Shown in pieces: positions 40,352-51,241 of a stretch of DNA of 64,000 nucleotides; position 1 is the stretch's first letter; each line of letters starts with the position of its first letter. Source of the DNA: Psococerastis gibbosa. Lineage: Eukaryota > Arthropoda > Insecta > Psocodea > Psocidae. A model generated the notes under the pieces. That model did not search any database and was not told where the DNA came from. It saw only the letters and a program-made list of their open reading frames with translations. The DNA is taken from the NCBI GenBank assembly GCA_963971405.1, contig OZ020489.1, positions 41,308,510 to 41,372,509 of the forward strand, read 5' to 3'. The position numbers were made by a program, and so were the translations under genes.

Positions 40352-40493
40352 GGCGGGGTTTCCACATACGTCAATGGTCAATGGTAAATATGGTGTTGAC
40401 GTGGTAGCAGACAATTTTAGTATGTCTTTAATGTCTGCTAAAACGTCAATACCATATTTACCATTGACCATTGACGTATGTGGAAACCCCGCC
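40352..40493. mobile_element. FB1-mini, 142 bp, copy 2
   Basis: GGCGGGGTTTCCACATACG and its complement. The centre is GACGTGGTAGCAGACAATTT with TGTCTGCTAAAACGTC. Flanks are TTA and CTA. The same length as 26664-26805. Confidence 0.82.
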
Positions 40494-40798
40494 CTACAAA
40501 GACAGGCCAACTACGTAGGACTAACGCATCATAACAGACTCCCAAAGAGACGTAAAAACAGTTCATCATCTGAACGTATTTCGAAGACATTTAAAAACAC
40601 ATCTCAATGAATTAAATTAACACCGACAAACGCTATAATGTTTACACGTATTATTTACGAATTACTTACTTACTGTTAGGTTAGGCTTTTTTTCTAATAT
40701 TGTAAGCTAAACACGGGCTGAACCCTGCAGCATGTTATAATTGTAATTGTGAAGACTTTTGATGGAGATAATAAAGTGATGTTTAAAGTTTATCATAA

Positions 40799-41192
40799 GA
40801 GGACATGCTACGTGGAAAATGAGCACCCCAAAATTTGTTGTTTTTATGGACTTTTTATTTTTTATTTAATTAACAAAGCAAGTCAATAAAGATTTGGCTC
40901 ATGGAAGTTGTAGAAGACTACTTCGTGCATCATATAATCGGGTATTTTTACTTTTTGGTTTTGTAGTTCTTCCAAAAATCCCAGAATACGCATAATTTTA
41001 GTCCGTTCTGGTATTTATGAAAGAACTAAGGTACCAAAATTTAATATTTCCTATTACATGATGCATGAAGCAGTCTTCTACAACTTCCATGAGCCAAATT
41101 TTTATTGACATGCTTTGTTAATTAAATAAAAAATAAAATGTCAATAAAAACAACAAATTTTGGGGTGCTATTTTTCTACGTAGCATATCCCC
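40799..41192. mobile_element. FB3 foldback element, intact copy
   Basis: Arms AGAGGACATGCTACGT and TACGTAGCATATCCCC with GCACCCCAAAATTTGTTG. Right flank TTAA, left flank ATAA. Confidence 0.75.
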
Positions 41193-41199
41193 TTAAAAG

Positions 41200-41585
41200 T
41201 CTAAACCTGAATCTCACATTTAGTCCATCTGGCTACCTACATCTTTCTTACCTCATCGAGCCGATGCTTCTCTGTTAGCTATGCTAGTCCCCGAGCCTAT
41301 TTTTGCTTCTCTACAGTCGTGGTATCATTCTATTACTGTTTTGAACCTGAGGTTTCACGTGTTTATTAATTTGATAACACCGTTCCTTAGCTTAGGCTAC
41401 CAGTGGTACCACAGTTTAGGACATTCGGTGGCACATATGAAATCGTCGCCTTTGTAACATTTCGAACACATTATAATAAAAGTTAACTTAATAAAATATT
41501 ACACAAAAAACACACATACAATTATGTCACAACCGGTTTTGGTGGTGGTGGTGCCAGATTTGTACTGGTTTCTACTCAGCATGCG
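41200..41585. other. No gene recognised; diverged repeat motif
   Basis: A motif near CTGAATCTCACATTTAGTCC recurs in diverged form at about 40190 and 42105, roughly 1 kb apart. No coding frame is shared. Confidence 0.3.
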
Positions 41586-41587
41586 AC

Positions 41588-41971
41588 GGTGCCCATTCTA
41601 TTGACCGGCTAGGGCTATTTCCAAAAACGGTGACGTGGTAGCAGACATTCAAGACTTAGGTGGCGTTTCCACCGACCTCGCATTGCATAATGCAAATGAC
41701 ATTGACGGAAATTAGAATTTTTCTTTTTATACAAATCTATTAAAATGTTTGTATTCAACATATCCCATGACGCCATTTTTTAATTTTAATTTGTTTGTTT
41801 GTGATTTTACTGTATGATCATTGATCAATTTTAACTATGGCATAGAGGAAAATGAACATTTCCGCTAATTCTGCAATGCGAGGTTGGTGGAAACGCCACC
41901 TAAGTCTTGAATGTCTGCTACCACGTCACCGTTGTTGGAAATAGCCCTAGCCGGTCAATGGAATGGACACC
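41588..41971. mobile_element. FB1 palindromic miniature element, copy E
   Basis: GGTGCCCATTCTATTGACC to GGTCAATGGAATGGACACC, flanked by GAC on both sides (41585-41587, 41972-41974). This is a non-TWA triplet. Confidence 0.85.
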
Positions 41972-42304
41972 GACCAGAGGCGTAACTTAACACATGTATG
42001 TTACCTACATAGGGAATTGAAGAGGTTATTCGGATGTAACAGTTGAATTGTAGCTATATAAATAAAAATGTTCCACTGTCCAGAAATTATTTTTGGATTG
42101 CGTTGAAACTGAATCCCGCTTACATTGTGTCCCGCTGGCTTTAACTTTTCTTCGCTTATGTTTATGTTGCTGTCCCTGATCTATGGCCCGGGGAAATGTT
42201 TTTGGAAACAGGAGTGAAATGTTTAAGCATTTTATACTGATGTATTTATAGGTCAACCTTTCACTACTCACTACTCTACTTTTGTATTTATAAGTAAAAG
42301 AACC

Positions 42305-42745
42305 GGTCCGAGTTAACTCGAACATGCTTTCCAATTTATCAAAATTAGTAGACAGAGAAAATGAGTAATTTCAAGTTTTTGAGAATAAAACCCTCCGAAA
42401 TTGAGTTGGCCCCAAATAAAAAAAATCGTCCCGAGGTATGATTTTTGTGAACCTACATGCCGAATTTCATCAAAATCGGCCGAGTAGTTTGCCCGGAAAT
42501 CGACGCACAGACAGACAGACAGACATACAGACATACAGACATACAGACATACAGACAGACAGAGCGACAGACAGACATTTCGTAAAAACCACTTTTTTGG
42601 GTTCTTGGGACCTCAAAACGCGTAAATCCGTTGAAATCTCGGAATCGAAAATTTGGACCATCACAAAGCTTTCCTTATACTATATAAATTATAATATATA
42701 TAATATATATATATATATATTATAATATATAAATAAATTATAAAT
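42305..42745. repeat. Interspersed repeat with internal CAGA microsatellite, copy 1
   Basis: Starts ACCGGTCCGAGTTAACTCG. It contains TTTCATCAAAATCGGCC, then CAGACAGACAGACATACAGA repeats (42508-42578), then ATTTCGTAAAAACCACTTTT. It ends with AT-rich runs and AAATTGGAAAGCAATAAA at 42747. A second copy lies at 60346-61250. Confidence 0.65.
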
Positions 42746-42908
42746 TGGAAAGCAATAAATTATGTAGTAAGAATTGGTGTATAAGTATTAAATAATAATA
42801 TAATAATAAATAAAGGTGTATTTACCTCGATCTAATGTTTATACAGTTTTTTATTAATAATGGTTGCGCTCCCTCGTACCGTGAAGCGTGTGAGGGTCAC
42901 GCATTATC

Positions 42909-42954
42909 TTGGGCGGCTATTACACTGACAATCCTCAGTGTAATAGCCGCCCAA
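42909..42954. repeat. 46-bp perfect hairpin
   Basis: TTGGGCGGCTATTACACTGA pairs perfectly (20 of 20) with the complement after a CAATCC loop. The arm resembles the GGCGGCTATTCCACTTG terminus of the 55471 element. Confidence 0.8.
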
Positions 42955-43340
42955 TCTAATAAGTGGTAGGCTACAGCCTTACAAGCTTAAAATTACTTAA
43001 ACATAGTTACATAGACAATATAAAGATATCAATTTAGTGTTTTGTGTTAATTGTTTTGCAATTGAGTGTTAAGTCTTAAGTGAGTGTTTTCAATTTGTTA
43101 GTTATGTATAGGTTTATTTTTGACTTATGACTGCTTTTGACATCGTATTCTGGTTTGTTATAGGTGTGCTTAGAGTATATAAAATAGATTAAAAAGATGC
43201 AGTAGTGCTTGTTTCACCTTACTATTTTGAAATATTTCGAGTGATATGATATAGACGTAGACAAACCCAGAAAACCGTTTTTGGTGTCATCCATACCTAT
43301 GATTATGAGTGGAACACAATCATGGCAATTTATTGTATAA

Positions 43341-43830
43341 TGAAGAACCAGTAGAATCCGGGCTGATGGGCCGTGGTCGAAATGAAAGCGAACTTCCAAA
43401 GGTTTCGTCAACATCTGCGATCGACATCTTCAGTGGCGCTGGGTAGACTTCGAAGGTTGTACCTCGGTGGCTCCGTAGCGAGGACTCTACTGGTTCTTCA
43501 TTCGATTCCGGCCGTTAAAGCCTTTGCAGTTACATAATTTATTGAATAGTTTAATATGGTATATATAACACTGACATTAAACTAACTTTGGTTAATGAGG
43601 TAACCTACTCGTTAGAACCGAAATTAGAGGATTTAGAAAAAGCCTAACTTATCTAGCAATACGAATCTTCAAAAAGTCAAAAAGAGCAAGTGGAGGATTT
43701 AGAAGGCACTGTACTTGTCGGGCTTGTTTTCCAGCGGTTAAGACGACGCCCCAGATAGGCATTAATCGTGGGTTCGAATCCCATCAAGTGCAGTTTTTTC
43801 TAAATCCTCTAATTTCGGTTAGACTCATTC
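43341..43830 (+). mobile_element. tRNA-like core enclosed by an inverted repeat, copy 2, plus associated repeat
   Basis: 43341-43560 holds GAAGAACCAGTAGAATCC facing CTACTGGTTCTTCATTCG. From 43618 a CCGAAATTAGAGGATTTAG arm faces CTAAATCCTCTAATTTCGG (43803-43821). Between them is a tRNA-like sequence with A-box-like CCAGCGGTTAAGACGA, B box GGTTCGAATCC and a GCACT/AGTGC acceptor-like pairing. Confidence 0.6.
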
Positions 43831-44373
43831 CTACTTTGGGAACTTTTTAGTCGTTGTATCTAAAACAAGCTCTAAATTCAGTAAAAACTTATTTTATTCA
43901 GTGTAAATTGAAAACCCTTTGAGGGGGGGGGGGGCTCTTGCCCAATTATCCCCCCGTAGAACTGCCAATGGTCACAGGGATAGAAAGAGGCGAAATACAA
44001 TAAATAAATACATATTAAATTTATGAAATAGAAGAAACTCTGTATTTCGTTGTATTCAATTCCCAGTCACGCTGTTTATAAGTTATTGAATTTAGTTGGT
44101 TTAGGTCACTTTCAAAATTATATAAATGACAAAGACGAGACGAAAAGTTTCATAAAGCTTTACAAACGCATCGTCTAATTGGAATTATTTGACAAACCAC
44201 GGTATTAAAGAACTTTATACATTGTTAAAGTTTGTGTGAAATAAATGATTTGGAAATTTCAAACGATGTATTTTTGGGATCGTAATAATGGTTTTCACTG
44301 ATTACTCTTGCCAAGACAGCACCCCTTTGGACCCCGTATTGTACAATGTATTTTATTTATTTATTTTCTATAG

Positions 44374-44825
44374 CAACGGTCGGCAACCTTTTAGTGCAAT
44401 TGAGCTAAATTTCGGGTTTTCTGCTGAGACCTTTTTACAACAACGCCAGCGATTGCAGAACGATTTTCACCACAAATTGAAATTGCGCGGTATGCCCGCA
44501 CCGCACTAGAATTTCCCGGTTTAAACTTTTACTAATTGGTATGACTCATTTTAAGGGAACCTGGTACCTACCTACCCTCCTCGTAAGCTAAACAGGAATA
44601 TTTGGGTGTCCACACCGTCGATGCTGAGAGTCCTAGTTCCACTACAATGATTCACTGCCAGCCTGTTTTTGGAAGTTTTGAGGATAATGATATATATATT
44701 TATATATTTTTACTATCCTAGGCCTATGTATTTTTTACTTTTTATTTTTAAAATGGCAAAAAGTTAAGTTTTGACGAATCGTCACTACCAAATTTGGCTC
44801 GCTAACCATGGGTTGCCGACCACTA
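44374..44825. mobile_element. Non-autonomous hAT element, 452 bp
   Basis: CAACGGTCGGCAACCTTTT at left and ATGGGTTGCCGACCACTA at right, with a perfect 8-bp duplication TTCTATAG (44366-44373, 44826-44833). No coding capacity. Confidence 0.85.
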
Positions 44826-44974
44826 TTCTATAGTACACGCCTTGTGTGTGCCCAATAAATTAGTGATATCAACCTAGATCAGGACCCAATCCGAAATATT
44901 TGCAGCGTACACTAGATAGAGTATAGAGTAGAGTTTTAAATATATTGAGGCTACGTCACCTCCGGTGACGTCAG

Positions 44975-45022
44975 AAGGACCCCCCCCCAAGAAGAAAATT
45001 TCTGGCTACGGCCTTGCCTTAA
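44975..45022. mobile_element. CAAGGCCGTAGCC hAT element, right half only
   Basis: A C run followed by AATTTCTGGCTACGGCCTTG. Confidence 0.5.
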
Positions 45023-45229
45023 ATGCACGGGTTACCTACCTCCTGGAACCACATTTTTTCAAAAAATCCCCCCCGCAGGTCTCCTGATTCTCGGGCCCTG
45101 CGCAAAAGACACGAAGGTCATTAATTTAAAAGCTGCATACGTCAATGAAAACAGACTTTTATACATTAATTTTAATTCATACATTACATAATAATTGCCT
45201 AGATACTTTCAGAAATGTTTACAATTAAT

Positions 45230-45325
45230 CCATCAATCAATCAATATAATCATACAATATATACAATTTGTGATACAAACATACCGTGGACCCGGTAGGC
45301 CGTGGCCCGTGATGGGTCCAGAGAT
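45230..45325 (-). repeat. (CAAT)n-tailed repeat end
   Basis: CATCAATCAATCAATATAA, then GGTAGGCCGTGGCCCGTGATGG. It matches 32790-32890. Confidence 0.5.
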
Positions 45326-45377
45326 CAACTGTTGTTACTTTTACAATAATAGTCAATAGTCAATCCTAACAATGATA

Positions 45378-45871
45378 GGGGTCTTCACAGTGTTCGTGTT
45401 ATCGAGTTAGATGTGCTATTCAAGTTAACACACAATTGTGCGTGGACCTCGGGAGTGAGTTATCATGCTATATCGACAGAGTAAGCAACATGGTAGTAGT
45501 CAGACGTTCGTGGCACGGGTTTAAAGAAAGTGGCAGAAGTCTATTCTAGTGCCACATTTGTTTATATTTTTTGTTCATTTTGGTTATTATAATTTTAAGT
45601 ATTTACGGTAATTGCTTGAGATAATAGATTATACAAATAAATTTAAATACTACAAAATTTTAAACGCGTGTTTCAAATCAATCGACAAAAACAAATATGG
45701 CGGCGGTCAAACCTGAGGTATAGCTAGGTAAATAGCACGTTAACCAACTTGGAAGTGGGTTTAGGATAGCACGCTGGTTAGCTGGTTATCGGGTTATCGG
45801 TGTGATAACTTAGCTTGATATAACACACTTAACTAGGTATAACTCGATAACACGAACACTGTGAAGACCCC
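45378..45871. mobile_element. Foldback element with TA target site (FB7), 494 bp
   Basis: GGGGTCTTCACAGTGTTCG to CGAACACTGTGAAGACCCC, with TA on both sides (45376-45377, 45872-45873). It contains repeated GTTAAC-like and TTATCGAGTTA motifs. No coding capacity. Confidence 0.85.
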
Positions 45872-46051
45872 TAATATAGGAAGTACAATATTAAATAAGT
45901 TAGTAGGGAGCATATTGTATATGTTATATATGTATGTTATACATGTAGTTAGGAACTATTTGAGATAGATATTCTGAATTGTTATTTATAGAAATTAGCT
46001 AATTGGAAACAGGAAATATTTAATATTTGATAGTAGTTTTATTTCATCTGT

Positions 46052-46214
46052 AGCCTGATCGAGGCGATTATAATACCGGTATTTATTTAATCCCCTGGTA
46101 AATTGTAAAAAAGATAATTTTACAATGGAAAGTGCTATTCAAAATTTGTTTGTTTACAGTTATAATCCTAGGGTATTTATTTAACCCTGGTATTATAATC
46201 GCCTCGATCAGGTT
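46052..46214. mobile_element. FB2 palindromic miniature element, copy 3
   Basis: AGCCTGATCGAGGCGATTAT to ATCGCCTCGATCAGGTT. Confidence 0.8.
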
Positions 46215-46756
46215 GCCGGTAGTTTGTTGTAAGCTAAGGTAGATAAATATGTATGAGAATGTTGAAAATTCGATGTTTGATACTTGGGTATTTGTAGATT
46301 GTTATTCACACTTAAGCGAGTCACCCTGCCATGTTGAATGAAACGGTTTTCCCCTTTTTATACAATTCTATGAAAATGTGGGGAAGGGGCGCTAAATTGT
46401 GCACCACCCCCTTTCGAAAACCCTTTCGTTACGCCACTGAATAGGGGCTACTACATCTCGTTTAAGTCGAAGTAGGAGTGTTATTTAGCCTGAATAAATC
46501 AGCAAACGTTCTATTGGAATCCCTTATTTCAATTTTCCCAGAAGACAGCAAGCCTAAGGTAGAGATTTCCAAGTATTAGTGATCGAAGCAGACCTAAATT
46601 AATTTAATTAATTAAAAAATTCGACTAAATTAATGATGAAAATTTCCCAGAAAATACAAACTTTCTATATTCTAAATCTACGTATATTGGAGAGATAGGA
46701 CATTCGAGTGCGCCAAAAATATTATATGAATCCTGGAGCCGCTTTTTCCATGGTAG

Positions 46757-47313
46757 CAGGCTGATCATGGCGATTATAATACCGGGGTTTAAGGCTGAGT
46801 GTTCAAAATGTTTTGTAAACAAGAAATTTTGCTGATTTTCTGACGAATATAATTTATTACTCATTCCACAGATACAAAGATAACTAAGTGAACAGATAAA
46901 AAACTCACAAAAAATCCAAGTTGTCGCAGGAAGTTTATATTTTCTGAACTGAAATATTATTACCTTAAAAAAGTTCGATAAAGAGCCATAAACCCATTTT
47001 GTAGCACAGTTGTAAATCTGTAAGGGAAATAGACAGCTTTCACAGAAATCTCGTATTTTTTTACGATTTTTTAATCTGTTCCCTTTTATATCTTTGTGGC
47101 TGTGGAACGAGCAATTAATTAATTTCGTCCAAAAAGTACGATAATTTCTTGTTTACAAAACATTTTGAACACTCAGGCTTAAATAACACCCCGGAATTAA
47201 AAATGTAAACAAACAAATTTTGAATAGCACTTTCTATTATAAAATTATCTTGTTTACATTTTTAATACCAGGGATTATTTAAACCCCGGTATTATAATCG
47301 CCATGATCAGCCT
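46757..47313. mobile_element. FB2-related element carrying a nested TTAA element
   Basis: Ends CAGGCTGATCATGGCGATTA and TAATCGCCATGATCAGCCTG. The left arm is interrupted at 46789 by the nested element 46793-47178. The rest (ACAAACAAATTTTGAATAGC) is standard FB2. Confidence 0.8.
46793..47178. mobile_element. Nested palindromic element with TTAA duplication (piggyBac-type), 386 bp
   Basis: GGCTGAGTGTTCAAAATG and CATTTTGAACACTCAGGC are terminal repeats. TTAA stands at 46789-46792 and 47179-47182. Arms include TTTTGTAAACAAGAAATT. Confidence 0.85.
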
Positions 47314-47527
47314 GCAGCTGCTGGTCATAAGAGACGTGGTGGCATCACACGGCCCAAGGATTCAAAAAGTATTTTTAGCGCGTTTTAAAGCCCAATCTCT
47401 TTTCTATAGAACTCTAAGTACACTATTTACCGGTCTCATTTATGTACCTACTATGAAATCTGTTTAATGCACTGTTTTAATAAAACTCCCCTTGTTCCCC
47501 TTAGCACTGGTGGAGGAACTTCCCTTG

Positions 47528-47790
47528 CAGGGACGGATCCAGCCCATTATTTAGGGGGGGGGGGGGGTTTGTGAGTCAAAATAGGAAACACATAATGTAT
47601 AGTATCGATTAAATTAGATAGAAAGAAAGAAAGAAAATTGTCTTTATATTCCATATGGGCGAATTTTGGGCCTTTCGGCCCACTCTTACAATCAGACCCA
47701 TATCAGAGCGTTATAAATTAAATTACAATAGATTTACTAAATTTGGGAGGGGGGGGGGGATAGCTATCGGCCCATGCTACCTAGTGACTC
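47528..47790. mobile_element. G-tract hAT-like element with nested reversed LINE tail
   Basis: GGGACGGATCCAGCCC, then 14 Gs. GAGTCAAAATAGGAAACA matches 56868-57050. It is interrupted at about 47618-47690 by GAAAGAAAGAAAATTGTCTT and GGGCCTTTCGGCCC (reversed LINE 3' end). Confidence 0.6.
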
Positions 47791-48129
47791 AACATGTCTC
47801 ATGTCTTGTAGCAGCCGCTTCTTTTTCCCATACTAATGATGGTTCAGCGGAAAATTTATCCTTTAATATTGAGTCGCGAACCGCGAACTTCAGTTTCATA
47901 GCCGAGTTCCCTACCAGCCAATTCTATTCCGGACCTTGCGTGCAGCTAACAAGTCCTAAATCCCCAAAGGAAGTGACTTAACTCATTTTAACTTCCACAC
48001 AACATTTGAAACTATTAAATCCGCAGTGGGCTTAAGGGTGTGTAGTCTTTTGAAATTAGTTGATGAACTTCACTTTGGATGGTATTCTACTCTTGGTCCA
48101 CGAGGGGACAGATGTGGAGCCAGGGTTCC

Positions 48130-48172
48130 CTTCATTAGAGGGGGGAGGGGGGGGGGGGTGGGGAGGGGGGAG
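48130..48172. repeat. G-rich tract
   Basis: About 40 bases almost entirely G with a few A or T interruptions; four or more G runs, so quadruplex-capable. Confidence 0.6.
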
Positions 48173-48291
48173 GGTGCGCAAAAAGGTACAGAGAACATTA
48201 ATCCCCAAAGTTGGCGTTGTTGACCATTAAAGCCAAAAGCCAAAAACTCTCGCTGGGAGGGAAGAGGTGAAAACTTAAAAAAAAACATTTT

Positions 48292-48920
48292 AGGGAGATT
48301 CATCTACCTATTGAGGACGACCAATGTTCGACTTCCGGAAAATATCTTCACAAATTTTCATTTCTTGACCCCCTGAGTCAAAAAACACCCCCGTTCAAAA
48401 TGCTGAAAATATACTGTACATAAAATGTATGCATGCATATCGATTTTAGGAAACACTCTAACTTCCGTAGATATTACCCGATTTTGTTGAACCTTGGCAC
48501 AAAAATTCATTATACAAATGTCTTGAATAAGTTTGTTAACCAGCTAGACCCGCCATTTCGTTTCAAGATGGCGGCCGATTAAAACCTTATGTAATTCATA
48601 TCTAAGTTATTATTGGTCGCAGAGGAATGAAATAAAATCTGACTGAAAGCCCGTATTATTATCTGCGATAATAGTAATCATCAGTTTTATGAAAAATCAA
48701 CGATTTCAAGATGGCGTCCAGTCAAAGTGAAAATAATGTGATACTGAAGAAAAAGTTCATAGTCGTCATTACGGTTAAAAATTTGGAGCACAGGAGCGTT
48801 TTGTGTTTTTCAATGGTTGGAAAAAATTATGATTTTTGATTTTTAATTACATACCTACATAGTTAAGGTTGTATCTAGAGTAAAAGCGAAATCTGCACTT
48901 GCGTGGAATCTCCCTAAACC
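48292..48920. mobile_element. Interspersed element R2, copy 1
   Basis: TTTAGGGAGATTCATCTACC at left and GGAATCTCCCTAAA at right form short inverted ends. The interior has CAAGATGGCGGCCGATTAAA and TCAAGATGGCGTCCAGTCAA. Copy 2 is at 51690-52410. Class unknown. Confidence 0.6.
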
Positions 48921-48959
48921 TGATCGGCCCGAGCCGAAAGGGATTTTTTCTTATTTTGG

Positions 48960-49205
48960 GGTAATCTACTTCTTCTTCGTCTTCGGCGTGTACTCCCCTG
49001 CGCCGACGAACTTACTTTACTTTACTTTTTCCGCGCCATTTCCTCATGGAGGGTCGGCGGCAGAGCTGTGGCGTTTCCAGACGTTTCTGTCTTGCGCGTC
49101 CTCCCTTGCGAGTCCGGTTTCTTGCAAGTCGCTTATAACCAGCTCAGCCTCTTCCCTCTTAGTTTCTGCACCACGTCCGTTGTTCGCATTTCTTCCCGAA
49201 GAAAT
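48960..49205 (-). mobile_element. LINE tail fragment
   Basis: The reverse strand gives AELVISDLQETGLAREDAQD and VWKRHSSAADPP, a GRPK-class tail remnant. Confidence 0.45.
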
Positions 49206-49227
49206 ATATTTATAAATAAGTCATCAA

Positions 49228-49410
49228 TCATACCATAGTAATAAAAAAAAATCCTGTAGGCGCCAAGTTAATAAACTTGGCAAGAGCACGACTTTCCTTT
49301 CCTGAGTCCCAGAGGTTCAAGGTCCAAATTGCCATGATGATCGCCAATCTTCGATAGAAGAGGCATTTAACGAAAAAGAAGAAGAAGTGGTTTGCCAGAG
49401 TTTGCATCAT
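49228..49410 (-). mobile_element. LINE tail fragment (same family as 5420-5690)
   Basis: Shares AGAGCACGACTTTCC-TTTC-TGAGTC-CAGAGGTTCAA and ATCGCCAATCTTCGATAGAAG. Confidence 0.45.
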
Positions 49411-49659
49411 TTTCCATTTGCTGACATGATAAATGGCTCAGAAGATTACTGGCGGTAGAATCGTCCGTGTGTACCGGGCCTATGGGTTGAAGTGCCACCA
49501 GTTCATGAATGTAAGGTAGGCTGGGAATAAAATGAATCGATCGAGCTGCCGCGTTTTAAAGCCAATAACGCCTACACCGTTTCGGCGTTTTATGTCAGCC
49601 ATTTCATTGTAAGTACTATTACTGTATAGTACAAGTACAAGCTATTAACTAATGCTGAC

Positions 49660-49700
49660 TTGGTTTCTAACTATTGACGTCATCCGTCAATAGTTAGCGT
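49660..49700. repeat. Short inverted repeat
   Basis: CTAACTATTGACG and CGTCAATAGTTAG separated by four bases. Confidence 0.6.
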
Positions 49701-49893
49701 GGTTGCATAAAAATACAAAATCAGCAATTTGCGCAAAGATGTGTGCATTCGCGATTCAACATACAATATATTATGTAGTTTAAAGTCAATATACATATCC
49801 TGCGATTATTTCATAAAAATACAAGTCTTGCATACTCATGGAGAATAGAGGGGAATACTTTTAATCAATTAAGGTTTCAGTTATTTATTTAAA

Positions 49894-51241
49894 TAATAGT
49901 CGAAATGAAATAGCCAAATAGTCTCCAAAGTATTTGGGTAAGCTTGTGTAGGAGCAACTCTTCTTGATATAGATCGACTGTTGCAATTTGGACGAGTTCA
50001 TTATCCGAATGGTATACGTGCAGGTGCTTGAGCTCTTTTATCAAGAAACCCCTCAAACTTAAAGCCGAACAGGGTGTTTTTATTTTAATAATAGTCGAAT
50101 TTAAATAGCCAATAGTCTCCATGTATTTGGGTAAGCTAGTGTAGGAGCAACTCTTCTTGATTTTGATCGACTGTCGCAACTTGGACGAGTACATTATCCG
50201 AATGGTATACGTGCAGGTGCTTGAGCTCTTTTATCAAGAAACCCCTCAAACTTAAAGCCGAACAGGTGTTTTTATTTTAATAATAGTCGAATTGAAATAG
50301 CCAATAGTCTCCATGTATTTGGGTAAGCTAGTGTAGGAGCAATTCTTCTTGATTTCGATCGACTGTTGCAACTTGGACGAGTACATTATCCGAATGGTAT
50401 ACGTGCAGGTGCTTGAGCTCTTTTATCAAGGAACCCCTCAAACTTAAAGCCAAACAGGTGTTTTTATTTTAATAATAGTCGAATTGAAATAGCCAATAGT
50501 CTCCATGTATTTGGGTAAGCTAGTGTAGGAGCAACTCTTCTTGATTTCGATCGACTGTTGCAACTTGGACGAGTACATTATCCGAATGGTGTAAGTCCAG
50601 AAACTTGAGCTCTTTTATCAAGGAACCCCTCAAACTTAAAGCCAAACAGGTGTTTTTATTTTAATAATAGTCGAATTGAAATAGCCAATAGTCTCCATGT
50701 ATTTGGGTAAGCTAGTGTAGGAGCAATTCTTCTTGATTTCGATCGACTGTTGCAACTTGGACGAGTACATTATCCGAATGGTATACGTGCAGGTGCTTGA
50801 GCTCTTTTATCAAGGAACCCCTCAAACTTAAAGCCAAACAGGTGTTTTTATTTTAATAATAGTCGAATTGAAATAGCCAATAGTCTCCATGTATTTGGGT
50901 AAGCTAGTGTAGGAGCAACTCTTCTTGATTTCGATCGACTGTTGCAACTTGGACGAGTACATTATCCGAATGGTGTAAGTCCAGAAACTTGAGCTCTTTT
51001 ATCAAGGAACCCCTCAAACTTAAAGCCAAACAGGTGTTTTTATTTTAATAATAGTCGAATTGAAATAGCCAATAGTCTCCATGTATTTGGGTAAGCTAGT
51101 GTAGGAGCAACTCTTCTTGATTTCGATCGACTGTTGCAACTTGGACGAGTACATTATCCGAATGGTGTAAGTCCAGAAACTTGAGCTCTTTTATCAAGGA
51201 ACCCCTCAAACTTAAAGCCAAACAGGTGTTTTTTATTCAAA
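49894..51241 (-). repeat. 192-bp tandem satellite derived from the last exon of the ML-like gene
   Basis: Seven units start at TAATAGTCG: 49894, 50089, 50281, 50473, 50665, 50857 and 51049, spaced 192 bp except the outermost (195 and 193). Each unit carries the 3' part of exon 4 of the neighbouring gene (FKFEGFLDKRAQ region plus stop) and about 100 bp beyond. The exon end itself is the last unit. Two subtypes differ at GGTATACGTGCAGGTGCTTG versus GGTGTAAGTCCAGAAACTTG. No unit has the acceptor, so none is a full exon. 192 is divisible by three, but stops occur in each unit. Confidence 0.9.

Noticed and set aside
42438-42725. Open frame over the CAGA repeats
   Set aside because: Repeat-encoded low complexity (Thr/Asp/Arg/Gln), present on both strands.
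43725-43796. Functional tRNA gene
   Set aside because: The B box is good, but the 5' half is too long and does not fold as a cloverleaf; treated as tRNA-derived.
49889-50194. A 101-codon minus-strand gene inside the satellite
   Set aside because: It results from reading across two satellite units after a 3-bp length difference.
49894-51241. CRISPR array
   Set aside because: Units are 192-bp head-to-tail copies without unique spacers, in a eukaryotic context.
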